Source of the DNA: Lachnospiraceae bacterium | Lineage (GTDB): Bacteria > Bacillota > Clostridia > Lachnospirales > Lachnospiraceae | Reading direction: 5' to 3' | Assembly (NCBI GenBank): GCA_022769005.1 | Contig: JALEKK010000018.1 | Location: 49,660 to 113,659 of the forward strand | Length of the DNA stretch: 64,000 bases | Shown here: piece by piece, positions 26,724 to 37,972 of the stretch | How the letters are laid out: the number at the start of each line of letters is the position of its first letter | How positions within the stretch are numbered: the first letter of the stretch is position 1 | Translations under genes and position numbers: made by a program | Notes under the pieces: generated by a model | Database searches by the model: none | What the model was told of the DNA's origin: nothing | Seen by the model: the letters and a program-made list of their open reading frames with translations, nothing else

Positions 26724-29700
26724 TTATTTTTCCGATTCGGAAGTTTTCTTTCTTCTTATGAATACGGACATCAAAGCAGCAGCTGCGGCGCCTGCGCCCG
26801 CAATAATCCACATAACCGGTGATTGAGTCCTGTCTCCCGTATTTACTCCCGATGATGAGGAGCTCAGGTTTTTATAATCTTTATATGCCGCATACAGGTT
26901 CCTGTCGCTGTTGACAACTTCATTGTCATTTATAAGTATGCCTTTTTCGTTAAGCCAACCTATAAACGCTTTTTTCCTGTACTCCGGAGCGGAAGCAAGT
27001 TTTAATAATTCTCCTCCCTTTACATAGTTTGAGGAAATATCCTCCGTTTCTCCGTTCGGTCTGTAATAGCTGTATTTCACTCTGTATATCGGAGTATGGG
27101 CTTCATCCGACAATACCGGATAACTTCCCTCCTGAGACCATACCCTTCTGTTCTCAACGGTTTCACTGTATGTATTGAGTTTCCACGCTATATCTCCGGA
27201 CGCCATTTGCTCTGCTGAAACTTCCGTAGTACTGCCGCTTCCGTGACCTATTCCTTTATTGGTATTTGCACTTCCTGCGAGCCAATATGCTTCGCTTACA
27301 GGCGTCTTATTGTTGCTGTCCTTAACGGTTAAATTGCCGATAATTCCTCCGACATACGGTGAATTTTGCACATTTCCCTGCTTAAGAGTTCCTTTAAGAG
27401 TGCCTGTATTAACGGCGCCTTTAAGATGAGCATCCGAAGTATCGAAACGGCATGAACCGAAAATTCCTCCGACATCCGTTACGGCGGAAGACGTCGCTTC
27501 ACTTGTGATATTTCCGTAATTTGCAACATCCGTTACGGAACTTCCCGCATATTTATTGCCTGTTATATCATAATCGAAATATGAACCGGCAATACCTCCG
27601 GCCTGAACCATGTAATCTTTTGTCTTGCTCGCCGATTTACTCTTAACCGTTAATTTAATATTTCCCTTGTTGGCGGATTTATCTATGGTTTTTACCGTTC
27701 TTGCCTGACCTGCGATACCGCCGGCATATAAATATTTCGTACCGTCATTCTGAGTAAGGTCCATATCCGTTTCGGATACGACATTGAATATATTGCCTCC
27801 CTCGCAATATCCGACAACGCCTCCCACATAGTGATCCGTCAAATCAAACGAAGTTGCTATCTTTCCTCCTACGGTAACATTTTTAATATCGGCACCTACG
27901 GTATGACCGAACAGTCCGAGATATGTATCGGCTGTCTTTATTGACATGTTACTTATTGTATGTCCGTTGCCGTCGAATATACCTCTGTAGTCCGTTCCGT
28001 TCTTTCCGATAGGAGTCCACTCTCTTCCGCCCAAATCAATATCCGTCTTTAAGACAGCCTTGGCACCCGTATCCTGTCCGTCAAACGAAGCATGAGATGT
28101 GTCGCCGTTTACAAGAGACGCAAACCAGAACAGTTGTCCCGCATTGTATATCTCATATGTTCCGTCCTGATTTTTGATTGCGGCCGTATAATTGCCGTTC
28201 TCGTCAAATCCGTCCGCACTGTAATTATTGTAATATACGCCGTTTCCGTATACGGTATTGCCGCTGTACTCAGGAAATTGCTGAGGCGTTCCCCTGTCAA
28301 CATTCTGATACCATGTCTGAGTTCCGTCTGTTACTCCGTGATTCAGTTCAAATGCAACATATCCACGGGACATATCAGACATCGGCACTGCCGTTCCGAC
28401 CTTTGATGTCGTTCCGTCCTTAATCGTGTCTTTGCAATAAAATACATTGTTAACAACGCCTTCGGAAGCTCCGTGTCCGACCACCGCATCTTCACCTGCG
28501 GTTTCCGATACCGCATAAGAATCTTTTATCGAGCCGTCGGCTGTCTGTTCGCCCGCAAGACCTCCCATAGCGGAATAATCCGCAAATGTACCGTATCTTA
28601 CGGCGGAATTTTTGATTGTTCCGTTATTCTTACCTACAAGTCCTCCCACGGTTCCCTGTCCGGTTGACGGACCGGGAAGAACTCCGTCCGGTACAACAAG
28701 ACCGCTTGAGGAAGATGTGCCGCTTACGGAAGGAGTAAGAGCCATAACTTTATCTATCGTACCGTTGTTGATATCTGCCGCGGCTCCCGAATATTCGCTT
28801 TTCGCAACATTGCTGTTCTCAAGAATGATATTTTTAACGGTTCCGGAAGCAGTCAAAGTACTTACCAAAGAATTGCTCAAATTACTTATTTTATGACCGC
28901 CGCCGTCCAATATACCTCCGAAGACCGGGCTTGTATATCTGTGCTGTATATATGTTGCGTCTATGTCTCCTGTTATCTTAAAGTTAATTCCGTTTAAAAC
29001 TGATTCGTTCTTTTCGCAAAACAGTTCAAAGTTAAGCAAATCTTCGCTTTTGGATATGATATAAGGGCTCTCCGCAGTACCTTCTCCGCCAAAGAAGTTA
29101 TTTCTTATGTTGACCTTTCCGTCAGGCATGGTAAATGTCAACTTATTAGTATTCTTATCGTAATTGTAATCAACTTTGCTTCCGTCATACATGTAGACAT
29201 CAAATCCGATAAGATTTTTCCACTTGTCGTCCGCATTTACGTTAAGAGTAACGGTTTCTCCCTTTTTATACGGCTTTCTGTTGCTGTTAGCCGTGTTGCC
29301 GTCGGCGTCTTCAAAGCTTATTACGCCGTATCTGTTATTTTCAAGATATACATTAGGTTCCGTACTCTTTGAAAATTCCGCCGTTACCTCCACTGAATCG
29401 TTCGGCATGGTAAATGTTACTCCGTCATCGTTTACGGTTGTCATCTTCACCGGAGCCGCTCCGTTTACCGTTCTTGCCGTTATATTGCTTACGTAGTATC
29501 CCTCTTCAGGCACCGCCTTCAATGAAACCACATCATCTTTTTTATATGTGACCGAATATTGTGTCCACTTGCTGTACACCACATTCATATCCGTTTCAAG
29601 ATGTCCGTTGGCTAAATTTGCAAATGTAACCGTATTGCCGTTGTCAAATGTTGCCGCAACAGTTACGTTTCCCTTAGGCATAACGAATGTATATGTCTGC

Positions 29701-32081
29701 TCATTAGGCATATAAGGAATTTCGTTTGATAAATTTACGGCTATATCATGTCCCGATTCATCCCTTACCAATACACTTTTTACGAGTTTACCGCTGTAAG
29801 GTCTTACGCTGAATTCAACCGTATCTCCCGCATTGTAGTCTTTTTGACGTATAGCGTTATGAGACACAAACTGAATATCTCCGTCTTCCTGCGGAACAAG
29901 ATTAACTGTTCCCGAAGGCGTTTCGTCATCGGAACATACAACCTTAAATGTCACATTTTGATAAGGAGAAGAGAAATCAACCACATATGAGCCGTCGCTC
30001 TCCCTTACAAGCAAATCCGCATGTTCTCTGTCTTCCACCAATGAATGAAGCAGGTTGCCGTCCGCATCATACATTTCTATGCTGTCAAGAACTTTTCCGC
30101 TGTCCGGAGTAACAACAAGTCTCATGGCTTTACCGGATGCTACGGAAGATCCGGAAGCGACAGGTGTCACTGTCTCCGTAACATTTACATTCGATACGGG
30201 AGCAGTGCTCTTCTCCACGCTGAAAATCTGTGTCTTTCCGTTCTCCGTATTCTCCGATATTGTTCTCTTTGCCGCATCGGATTTCATAAACACATATAAA
30301 GGCTGACTTTCCGTCGCGGAATATTTTCCCTGGTATATGTCTCCGGCAGACATCCCTATTTCGCTGTTTTTCTTGTTGTTTACGTCATATGATATGGAAA
30401 TATTAAACAATGACAGATCCATACTTGCACCTGTCCAGGAATTCCTGTTGTAAAGGAGCGCAAATGCACCCGTTCTTTTAACTTTATCATCCGTGCTGTA
30501 GCCCTTTGATTCCACACTCGGCAGGGTTACGCTTCCCGCTTCACCATCCGTGATTGAAGACTTAAGGTACTCCACAATGTTATTTTGATACTTGTCGTAT
30601 GCCGAAGTCGACACAAGGTCTGAAAGATCCGTACTTTGTGTGATGGTCGAATATCCGGCATCTTCTCCGCTTGTCTGCTTTAAATTGTAATAGTCCTGAT
30701 TAAGAGCATAACATCTGCTTCCGATAAAATCTTTGCCCGAATCGTATGTTATATCTTTTGCGACAATATTATTGCCGCTGTCCCAGGTGTTTATGGCATA
30801 TGAAGTCTCTTTATTGTTGAGAGGCTTCACAACATACATTTTCATAAATTGACTTGTATGATTTGCATACATATTAGCTTGTTTGTCAACCACATCGGAG
30901 CCCGGGAATTCAAATTCTTTGTATGCATAGTGATGATCGCCGGATTTATAATCCATTTTCATATTCTGTACCGAATCGTAAGGATTCATCCAACCGGACA
31001 TTACGGTATCATATTCGGCAACCATTTGATCTATGGCTCTTATTACTCGTCTCTGAGCTTCATAATACTCGTTCCAGCTTTTGCGTATCTCGGCATCTCT
31101 GTTTTGTTCCGTATAAGAAGGATCGCTGTTAAGCAGCTGAACTTTATATTCCACGTAATATCTGTAAGCCATAAGATATACGGAAAATATGGATGCTGTT
31201 TCGTTCATGGCCGAAGACATGGTCTCATATGCGGTATGTTCGAATGCTGATGCATTACCGACAAGCTCATACATATGGTCAAGATATGTCTGTGTTCCGC
31301 TTCGTTTATTACCCCATCCGGTTCTGTCATTCAAATCCAACGAAAGCTCCTGAGAAGGCGAAAATGCGCTTACAACATTCAAAACCTCCAAAAGATCGTT
31401 TGTAAAATTAAATGACAATGTGGTGTTGCCGTCAGGATTTGATATTGTAAGACTTTTATAGAAGTCGTTAACTTCTTTATATGCGTCTTCCAGGTCATTT
31501 TTTTCCTGCTGGGTAAGCTCTCTTCCGCTTTCGGCAGCTTCTCCGCTTACTTTTGCCTTCTCCGTAAGATTTTCGTATTTTTTAAGCAGATCGTTGTACT
31601 TATCATAGAAATTATTAAGCTGCTTTCTGTCGTCATTTATATTCTGCTGTGATATCTGCTGGCTTATCTTACTGAGTGCCGCGGTTGTCTTTGCTTGATT
31701 CTTTGATATATCGCTTCTTATGGCGCTTACGGTATTGAGAATCTGATTGCACATTTTAACGAGACTTCTGTTGGTATATCCCTGATTGTTATATAACATC
31801 ATCTCCGCAAATGAAATAATTCCCGACATCGTTCCGTCGCTTGTATCCGATGATTCTTTGAGTGCCTCAATAACATTCTTGCCTATAAATGTAAAAGCTA
31901 TAGGAGCAAGTCTTCCGAGAACTGCCGCTGCCGCACCTTTCGCAGGCACGGGAATATCCTGAGCATATGTCACCGTATAAGGCATGGCCTGTGCAATCAC
32001 TCCCGCTCCGGTCCCTGCCGTTAAACCTATTGCAACAAAGCTGAGTAATACTCTGTTTTTTAAAAGCTTTCGCTTACTCAT
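26724..32081 (-). CDS. Giant cell-surface protein with helical head, beta repeats and GLUG repeats
   Basis: A 1785-residue exported protein. Residues 1-41 form a signal peptide. About 45-400 is helical and rich in heptads (KISQQISQQNINDDRKQL) with no family I recognise. About 650-960 carries repeated small beta domains with ends such as GNVTVAATFDNG and DSVEVTAEFSKS. About 1005-1600 has two blocks with GLUG-type repeats (GGLVGKNNGTIKNSAV, GGVVGYCEGGNIFNV) after dockerin-like openings (AGQLFWFASLVNG). An InlB-like repeat lies near 1665-1735 (KAFIGWLNEKG). The C-terminus is VNTGD, a membrane helix and RRKK, a variant sortase signal. The ribosome site is GGGAGG. Probable adhesin; the partner is unknown. 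Confidence 0.85.
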   Translation of the reverse strand: MSKRKLLKNRVLLSFVAIGLTAGTGAGVIAQAMPYTVTYAQDIPVPAKGAAAAVLGRLAPIAFTFIGKNVIEALKESSDTSDGTMSGIISFAEMMLYNNQGYTNRSLVKMCNQILNTVSAIRSDISKNQAKTTAALSKISQQISQQNINDDRKQLNNFYDKYNDLLKKYENLTEKAKVSGEAAESGRELTQQEKNDLEDAYKEVNDFYKSLTISNPDGNTTLSFNFTNDLLEVLNVVSAFSPSQELSLDLNDRTGWGNKRSGTQTYLDHMYELVGNASAFEHTAYETMSSAMNETASIFSVYLMAYRYYVEYKVQLLNSDPSYTEQNRDAEIRKSWNEYYEAQRRVIRAIDQMVAEYDTVMSGWMNPYDSVQNMKMDYKSGDHHYAYKEFEFPGSDVVDKQANMYANHTSQFMKMYVVKPLNNKETSYAINTWDSGNNIVAKDITYDSGKDFIGSRCYALNQDYYNLKQTSGEDAGYSTITQSTDLSDLVSTSAYDKYQNNIVEYLKSSITDGEAGSVTLPSVESKGYSTDDKVKRTGAFALLYNRNSWTGASMDLSLFNISISYDVNNKKNSEIGMSAGDIYQGKYSATESQPLYVFMKSDAAKRTISENTENGKTQIFSVEKSTAPVSNVNVTETVTPVASGSSVASGKAMRLVVTPDSGKVLDSIEMYDADGNLLHSLVEDREHADLLVRESDGSYVVDFSSPYQNVTFKVVCSDDETPSGTVNLVPQEDGDIQFVSHNAIRQKDYNAGDTVEFSVRPYSGKLVKSVLVRDESGHDIAVNLSNEIPYMPNEQTYTFVMPKGNVTVAATFDNGNTVTFANLANGHLETDMNVVYSKWTQYSVTYKKDDVVSLKAVPEEGYYVSNITARTVNGAAPVKMTTVNDDGVTFTMPNDSVEVTAEFSKSTEPNVYLENNRYGVISFEDADGNTANSNRKPYKKGETVTLNVNADDKWKNLIGFDVYMYDGSKVDYNYDKNTNKLTFTMPDGKVNIRNNFFGGEGTAESPYIISKSEDLLNFELFCEKNESVLNGINFKITGDIDATYIQHRYTSPVFGGILDGGGHKISNLSNSLVSTLTASGTVKNIILENSNVAKSEYSGAAADINNGTIDKVMALTPSVSGTSSSSGLVVPDGVLPGPSTGQGTVGGLVGKNNGTIKNSAVRYGTFADYSAMGGLAGEQTADGSIKDSYAVSETAGEDAVVGHGASEGVVNNVFYCKDTIKDGTTSKVGTAVPMSDMSRGYVAFELNHGVTDGTQTWYQNVDRGTPQQFPEYSGNTVYGNGVYYNNYSADGFDENGNYTAAIKNQDGTYEIYNAGQLFWFASLVNGDTSHASFDGQDTGAKAVLKTDIDLGGREWTPIGKNGTDYRGIFDGNGHTISNMSIKTADTYLGLFGHTVGADIKNVTVGGKIATSFDLTDHYVGGVVGYCEGGNIFNVVSETDMDLTQNDGTKYLYAGGIAGQARTVKTIDKSANKGNIKLTVKSKSASKTKDYMVQAGGIAGSYFDYDITGNKYAGSSVTDVANYGNITSEATSSAVTDVGGIFGSCRFDTSDAHLKGAVNTGTLKGTLKQGNVQNSPYVGGIIGNLTVKDSNNKTPVSEAYWLAGSANTNKGIGHGSGSTTEVSAEQMASGDIAWKLNTYSETVENRRVWSQEGSYPVLSDEAHTPIYRVKYSYYRPNGETEDISSNYVKGGELLKLASAPEYRKKAFIGWLNEKGILINDNEVVNSDRNLYAAYKDYKNLSSSSSGVNTGDRTQSPVMWIIAGAGAAAAALMSVFIRRKKTSESEK

Positions 32082-32206
32082 ATAAATCCTCCCAAAACAA
32101 ATCTTTATAAGTCTGTTTTTTAATTTTGAATTTTTTACATATATATTATATATTGTCGTTTTTTTTTCGCGTTACTTATATGTTTGTTTTCAAGCGGATT
32201 TAGTAC

Positions 32207-32246
32207 AAAAAAAGGAATTGTCCGCAGTTGTGAACAATTCCTTTTT
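32207..32246 (-). terminator. Terminator of eno
   Basis: AAAAAGGAATTGT/ACAATTCCTTTTT hairpin; on the minus strand it ends in seven T. It lies between the eno stop and the surface-protein gene. Confidence 0.85.
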
Positions 32247-32311
32247 AAAGCCGATAAACGGCATATTAACTTTAAAGACTTACATTATTACGAAATACAT
32301 ATAATTCCTTA

Positions 32312-33628
<1,317 letters not shown>

Positions 33629-33697
33629 TTAACATAAACACCGTATCCGAACATAATTCCGAATACCGAAAACATTGTTTTACAAAACTATTGTTTA

Positions 33698-33726
33698 ATG
33701 ATAATTCAGTTCACATATGTTTTCAA
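33698..33726 (-). promoter_or_regulatory. Promoter of eno
   Basis: On the minus strand TTGAAA (33721-33726), 17 bases, TATCAT (33698-33703), leaving a leader of about 80 bases. Confidence 0.6.
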
Positions 33727-33786
33727 TATCTTAATAATATTTTTACTATTATATACCTGCCTTAAACACACATTGCATAAAAATAA

Positions 33787-33795
33787 TGCTATAAT
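33787..33795 (+). promoter_or_regulatory. Extended -10 promoter of ppiB
   Basis: TGCTATAAT is a full extended -10 box, 69 bases before the ppiB start. Confidence 0.6.
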
Positions 33796-33864
33796 AAGAA
33801 CGATTATGCGAATAAATTTGCATTACGGACTGTACGTCCGAATATATTTTAAGGAGATTTTATT

Positions 33865-34386
33865 ATGGCAAAGAATCCTATAGTTACAATTAAAATGGCA
33901 GACGGAGGAGTTATGAAGCTGGAACTTTATCCGGACAAGGCTCCGATCGCCGTTAACAACTTCATCAGCCTTATCAACAAAGGCTTTTACAACGGTCTTA
34001 CATTCCACAGAGTTATTAAAGACTTTATGATTCAGGGCGGATGTCCTAAGGGCAACGGAACCGGCGGTCCCGGATATTCAATCAAGGGTGAATTCACGGA
34101 CAACAACGTAATGAACGATCTCAAGCATGAAAGAGGAGTGCTTTCCATGGCAAGATCTTCTTCATACAACTCAGCAGGTTCTCAGTTCTTCATTATGCAT
34201 AAGGATCAGCCTTTCCTTGACGGAAAGTATGCCGCATTCGGCAAGCTTATCGAAGGCGAAGACGTACTTGACAAAATTGCGGAAGTTTCTACGAATCCAA
34301 TGGATAAGCCGAGAGAAGACCAGGTTATGGAAGAAGTTACCGTTGAAACATTCGGCGAAGAATATCCGGAACCTGAAAAAATGTAA
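33865..34386 (+). CDS. ppiB: Cyclophilin-type peptidyl-prolyl cis-trans isomerase
   Basis: A 173-residue cytoplasmic cyclophilin without a signal peptide. The active-site segments are FHRVIKDFMIQGGCPKGNGTGGPG (Arg and Phe of the cyclophilin core), ERGVLSMARSSSYNSAGSQFFI and the DGKYAAFGKLIEG loop. It speeds proline isomerisation in folding proteins. AAGGAG lies nine bases upstream of ATG. fba follows 29 bases on, so the two are likely co-transcribed. Confidence 0.96.
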   Translation: MAKNPIVTIKMADGGVMKLELYPDKAPIAVNNFISLINKGFYNGLTFHRVIKDFMIQGGCPKGNGTGGPGYSIKGEFTDNNVMNDLKHERGVLSMARSSSYNSAGSQFFIMHKDQPFLDGKYAAFGKLIEGEDVLDKIAEVSTNPMDKPREDQVMEEVTVETFGEEYPEPEKM

Positions 34387-34415
34387 TTGAAGCTTGCCAA
34401 GAAAGGAATATTGCT

Positions 34416-35279
34416 ATGTTATCAAATGCAAAAGAGATGATGAACAAGGCTGTTGAGGGCAAATATGCCATAGGCCACTTCAATATCAACAACTTAGAGT
34501 GGACCAAATCCATCTTACAGGCCGCAGAGCAGATGAAATCCCCTGTTATCCTCGGAGTATCCGAAGGCGCTGCCAAGTACATGACGGGATTTAAGACAGT
34601 TGCGAGAATGGTTGACGCCATGGTTGATGACATGGGTATAACAGTACCTGTTGCTCTCCACCTTGACCACGGAACATATGAAGGCTGCCTCGCATGTATA
34701 GATGCGGGCTTCTCTTCAATCATGTTCGACGGTTCGTCATACTCAATTGAGGAAAATGTTGAAAAAACAAAAGAGCTTGTTCGCATCTGTGCCGAAAAGG
34801 GCATGAGCCTTGAAGCCGAAGTCGGCGCCATCGGCGGAGAAGAGGACGGAGTTGTAGGTATGGGCGAATGCGCCGATCCAGAAGAATGCGCCTCCATTGC
34901 ATCTCTCGGAGTTGATATGCTTGCGGCCGGCATCGGCAACATTCACGGCAAATATCCTGCCAACTGGCCGGGACTTCGCTTTGATGTTCTTGAAAGCGTT
35001 AAGGCCAAGACAGGCACACTTCCTCTCGTTCTTCACGGGGGCACGGGCATTCCCGAAGATATGATAAAGAAAGCAATCTCTCTCGGAGTTGCGAAAATAA
35101 ACGTAAATACGGAATGCCAGATAGCATTTGCCGAGGGTGTTCGCGGTTACATCGAAGCAGGAAAGGACTTGGAGGGCAAGGGATTCGATCCGAGAAAGCT
35201 CCTTAAGCCGGGATGTGAAGCCATAGTTGAAAAGGTATGTGAAAAGATCAGACTCTTTGGTTCGGATAACAAAGCTTAA
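34416..35279 (+). CDS. fba: Class II fructose-bisphosphate aldolase
   Basis: A 287-residue zinc aldolase. YAIGHFNINNLEWTKSILQAA at the N-terminus, the zinc-binding HLDHG near residue 84, SIMFDGSS, LEAEVGAIGGEEDG, GNIHGKY with the second metal His, LVLHGGTGIP and KINVNTE are the family pattern. It splits fructose-1,6-bisphosphate in glycolysis or forms it in gluconeogenesis. With eno nearby this is a glycolysis-associated spot. The ribosome site is AAAGGA; srtB follows 14 bases after the stop. Confidence 0.97.
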   Translation: MLSNAKEMMNKAVEGKYAIGHFNINNLEWTKSILQAAEQMKSPVILGVSEGAAKYMTGFKTVARMVDAMVDDMGITVPVALHLDHGTYEGCLACIDAGFSSIMFDGSSYSIEENVEKTKELVRICAEKGMSLEAEVGAIGGEEDGVVGMGECADPEECASIASLGVDMLAAGIGNIHGKYPANWPGLRFDVLESVKAKTGTLPLVLHGGTGIPEDMIKKAISLGVAKINVNTECQIAFAEGVRGYIEAGKDLEGKGFDPRKLLKPGCEAIVEKVCEKIRLFGSDNKA

Positions 35280-35293
35280 TCAAGGGATTTTTA

Positions 35294-36100
35294 ATGGCTA
35301 AATCAAAAAAGAAAAGCAATATAATATTTACGATTATCATAATTGCATGTATTGCGGTTGCGGCGTTTTCCGTATTTATGATTGTTAAATCCAATCTCGA
35401 ATATAAACACATCGATGACGTCAACAATCAGGTTGTGGATAACATAATTAAATCCAACGGCGACGAAAATGATTCCGACGGCAAAAACGAAGGCTCAGAA
35501 TCATTTACATTTGATTTTAATGCCGCAAAAAACATTAATTCGGATACTTTGGGACTTCTTTATATTCCGTCCCTGGATTCCAAGCTTCCGATAGTAAGCG
35601 GCAGAGATAACGATTATTATCTTCACCATGCATTTGACGGAAGTTCCAGTATCGGAGGCACCGTTTTTGAGGAAGCCGGAATAAAAGACGGCATGGATGC
35701 AAGTCACATACTGCTTTACGGGCATTATATGAAAAACGGCTCCATGTTCGGTTCTCACAAAGAATATAAAAGCGCCGATTTCTACAGAAGCGGCAATAAT
35801 GATACCTTCTATATCTATACGGAGAATTCAATAAAGACATATAAGATATTCAGTGTACACAACACTCCTCCGGACAGTGATGTATATACATTTAATTTTT
35901 CAAGCGTGCCTTATATGTTGGAATATGCCAAACGCTGGCAGAGCGAAAGCATATACGATACAGGCGTCGACATATCGAATACGACACAGATTGTAACTCT
36001 TTCAAGCTGTGAAGAAACCGATTATAACGAGCGCTTCGTGATACAGGGAGCATTGGTAAGCGAAACTCCCGTAAGCGGCGGTACTGTTACGATTCAATAA
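35294..36100 (+). CDS. srtB: Class B sortase
   Basis: A 268-residue membrane-anchored transpeptidase. One N-terminal helix (about 9-30) is followed by the sortase fold: LGLLYIPSLDSKLPIVSGRDNDYYLHHAFDG, the catalytic His in LLYGHYMKNGSMFG, the catalytic Cys in TLSSCEETDYNERF, and the catalytic Arg in the same segment. The spacing and the helix before the Cys are class B. The usual TLSTC is TLSSC here. Class B sortases of Clostridia are known to join (S/N)PxTG-type signals to peptidoglycan, which fits the SPKTGD protein at the right edge of the window. It is in an operon with ppiB and fba, an odd location for a sortase. Confidence 0.93.
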   Translation: MAKSKKKSNIIFTIIIIACIAVAAFSVFMIVKSNLEYKHIDDVNNQVVDNIIKSNGDENDSDGKNEGSESFTFDFNAAKNINSDTLGLLYIPSLDSKLPIVSGRDNDYYLHHAFDGSSSIGGTVFEEAGIKDGMDASHILLYGHYMKNGSMFGSHKEYKSADFYRSGNNDTFYIYTENSIKTYKIFSVHNTPPDSDVYTFNFSSVPYMLEYAKRWQSESIYDTGVDISNTTQIVTLSSCEETDYNERFVIQGALVSETPVSGGTVTIQ

Positions 36101-36208
36101 ATCACAGCCGCATAAGATTGATACGTTTATGATTAAATTAATCATATGCGAGACTTCATCCTTACGGATAATTCGCTCACGTAAGCTTAGAAAATATCAT
36201 AAATTAAT

Positions 36209-36306
36209 ATAAAAAGAAGAATGTCCGTGTTTTAACGGATTTTTCGCCCGGTTTCGATACCGCTTCGGCGAAAGATTCCGTTAAGCAAAGTGACATTCTT
36301 CTTTAT
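36209..36306. terminator. Long bidirectional hairpin terminator between srtB and luxS
   Basis: A 13-bp outer stem AAAGAAGAATGTC (36213-36225) and GACATTCTTCTTT (36292-36304) encloses a second stem of about 17 bp (TTAACGGA..TTTCGCC with GGCGAAA..TCCGTTAA) capped by CGGT/ACCG. It lies between convergent genes. Confidence 0.8.
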
Positions 36307-36354
36307 TGTTTTATATTATCGTTTTTATGTACGATGTTTATAATCCATTATTTT

Positions 36355-36834
36355 TCAATCCGGATATACAAGATTTTCAGGCTTCGGATTCTCAAGAACT
36401 TCCTTCATATACTTTCTCATGTAGCATTTCGCCCATTCAAGATTGTTATCAAGGTAGTTACCGCAGTCCCTCGGAGAACATCCCGGAATTTCCTCATTAA
36501 AATTAATGATATATTCGGCACCCTCTCTTATCACATCCACAATATCGGCGGATTCAAGGTCTCCCGAAAATATTACATAAAATCCGGTTCTGCATCCCAT
36601 GGGGCCGAAATATATAGTCTTATCTGCCCACTCCTTATGATTTCTTAAAAATGTTGCGAAAATATGCTCCACGGTATGAATTCCCGCAGTATCCATCGGC
36701 GGTTCAACATTAGGTCTTATTACTCTTAAATCAAATGTCGTTATTACGTTGTCGCCTATATAATCCTTTCTTGATACATATATTCCCGGAAGCAAATCCA
36801 AATGATTCACCGTAAAACTTGCTATTTTTTCCAT
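36355..36834 (-). CDS. luxS: S-ribosylhomocysteine lyase
   Basis: A 159-residue metalloenzyme of the activated methyl cycle that releases homocysteine and DPD, the precursor of autoinducer-2. The metal motif HTVEH is at residues 53-57, the catalytic Cys is in GPMGCRTGF (Cys81), and the third metal ligand is Cys124 in PRDCGNY. The length is typical. The ribosome site is GGGAGG seven bases before ATG. It lies 38 bases after the NYN gene and is probably the last gene of the ttcA-lysR-NYN-luxS run. Confidence 0.97.
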   Translation of the reverse strand: MEKIASFTVNHLDLLPGIYVSRKDYIGDNVITTFDLRVIRPNVEPPMDTAGIHTVEHIFATFLRNHKEWADKTIYFGPMGCRTGFYVIFSGDLESADIVDVIREGAEYIINFNEEIPGCSPRDCGNYLDNNLEWAKCYMRKYMKEVLENPKPENLVYPD

Positions 36835-36872
36835 ATTTACCTCCCATGTGTTCCCTTAATAAACGGGGTGTC

Positions 36873-37970
36873 TCAGCGGGCAATCCTTACGCTTTTGCCG
36901 TCTTCCGACACTTCCAGCTCCCTGATGTTCGAAAGATACTTTCTCAACGTGGCATATCCGAATCGCTTAACGTTAAAGTCGGGATAAATTTCCCGTATCT
37001 TCTTACCTATTTCAGACAGATCCACATTCTCGGAACCGTATTCTCTCACAAACTTAATGATTGAGTTGTTGATACTGGCCTCAAGATATTCGTCTTTCTT
37101 AATTTTAACACTATATTCCGTATTGTCCTTAATCAATTCCAATACATTTGTCTCTTCTATCATGGTTGCAAGCTTTGAATATCCGTAATTTCTCACATCA
37201 AAGTCCGGGTATAACATTACAAGCTTGCTTCCCACCTCTCCGAGATATGTATTCCTTCCCTGATTATCATTTTCTATGATTATTCCGATTATAGCTTTAA
37301 TAATCTTCTCTTTAGGCAGTATTTCCGATTTTTTCAAAACTTCTTCCGCCCGGTCGGAGTCGCCGTCATTGTTCCCGCCGGACTTTGCTTCTCCGTTATA
37401 GGATACAGCCTTATCCGACAGATTATCGGTCATTCCGCCGCCGGTTTCGGACCTTCCCGACATTTCTTCCGTGCCATGAACCGTGTCATCGGAATTTTCG
37501 CCTTCATCGTCCAGTTCCGGAATGTTTTCATTATTCTTTTTTGCAACTTCAAGATTTACGAATCTTGTACATGTTCTTTTAAATAATTCCTGAGCTGTGC
37601 TGAGTCCCATTCCTATAACTTCTTTGCCGGATTCCTTAAGTCTTGTTGCAAGCTTTGTAAAGTCTCCGTCATTCGACACTATGCAAAAACCGTCTACGTT
37701 TCCCGTATACAAAATATCCATGGCGTCAATTATCAAAGTAATATCCGTTGCATTTTTGCCTTTTGAATTATTAAACTGCTGAATCGGAACAAGGGGAAAT
37801 TGTGTTATGGTCTCCCTCCATCCCTTAAATCTCGGGGATGTCCAGTCACCGTATACCCTCTTATATGTGGGAACTCCGTACTTACTTATTATTTCTCTTT
37901 GAATGGTACTCATATATTCGGAGGATACATTGTCTCCGTCTATGAGTACGGCATATTTCTTATCATTCAT
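36873..37970 (-). CDS. NYN-domain protein with two OST-HTH/LOTUS domains
   Basis: A 365-residue protein. The N-terminal NYN (PIN-like) ribonuclease-type domain covers about 1-150: YAVLIDGDNVS, then ATDITLIIDAMDILYTGNVDGF, and SNDGDFTKLATRLKESGKEVIGMG, carrying the conserved aspartates. An acidic Ser/Gly linker (about 155-215) follows. Two OST-HTH domains end the protein (about 220-290 and 300-365), each ending in a YP.F..R.YGY-type segment (LYPDFDVRNYGYSKL, IYPDFNVKRFGYATL). LOTUS domains bind RNA, and the whole resembles MARF1/LabA-like RNA-processing proteins. It is coupled to lysR and precedes luxS. The RNA target is unknown. Confidence 0.88.
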   Translation of the reverse strand: MNDKKYAVLIDGDNVSSEYMSTIQREIISKYGVPTYKRVYGDWTSPRFKGWRETITQFPLVPIQQFNNSKGKNATDITLIIDAMDILYTGNVDGFCIVSNDGDFTKLATRLKESGKEVIGMGLSTAQELFKRTCTRFVNLEVAKKNNENIPELDDEGENSDDTVHGTEEMSGRSETGGGMTDNLSDKAVSYNGEAKSGGNNDGDSDRAEEVLKKSEILPKEKIIKAIIGIIIENDNQGRNTYLGEVGSKLVMLYPDFDVRNYGYSKLATMIEETNVLELIKDNTEYSVKIKKDEYLEASINNSIIKFVREYGSENVDLSEIGKKIREIYPDFNVKRFGYATLRKYLSNIRELEVSEDGKSVRIAR

Positions 37971-37972
37971 AA

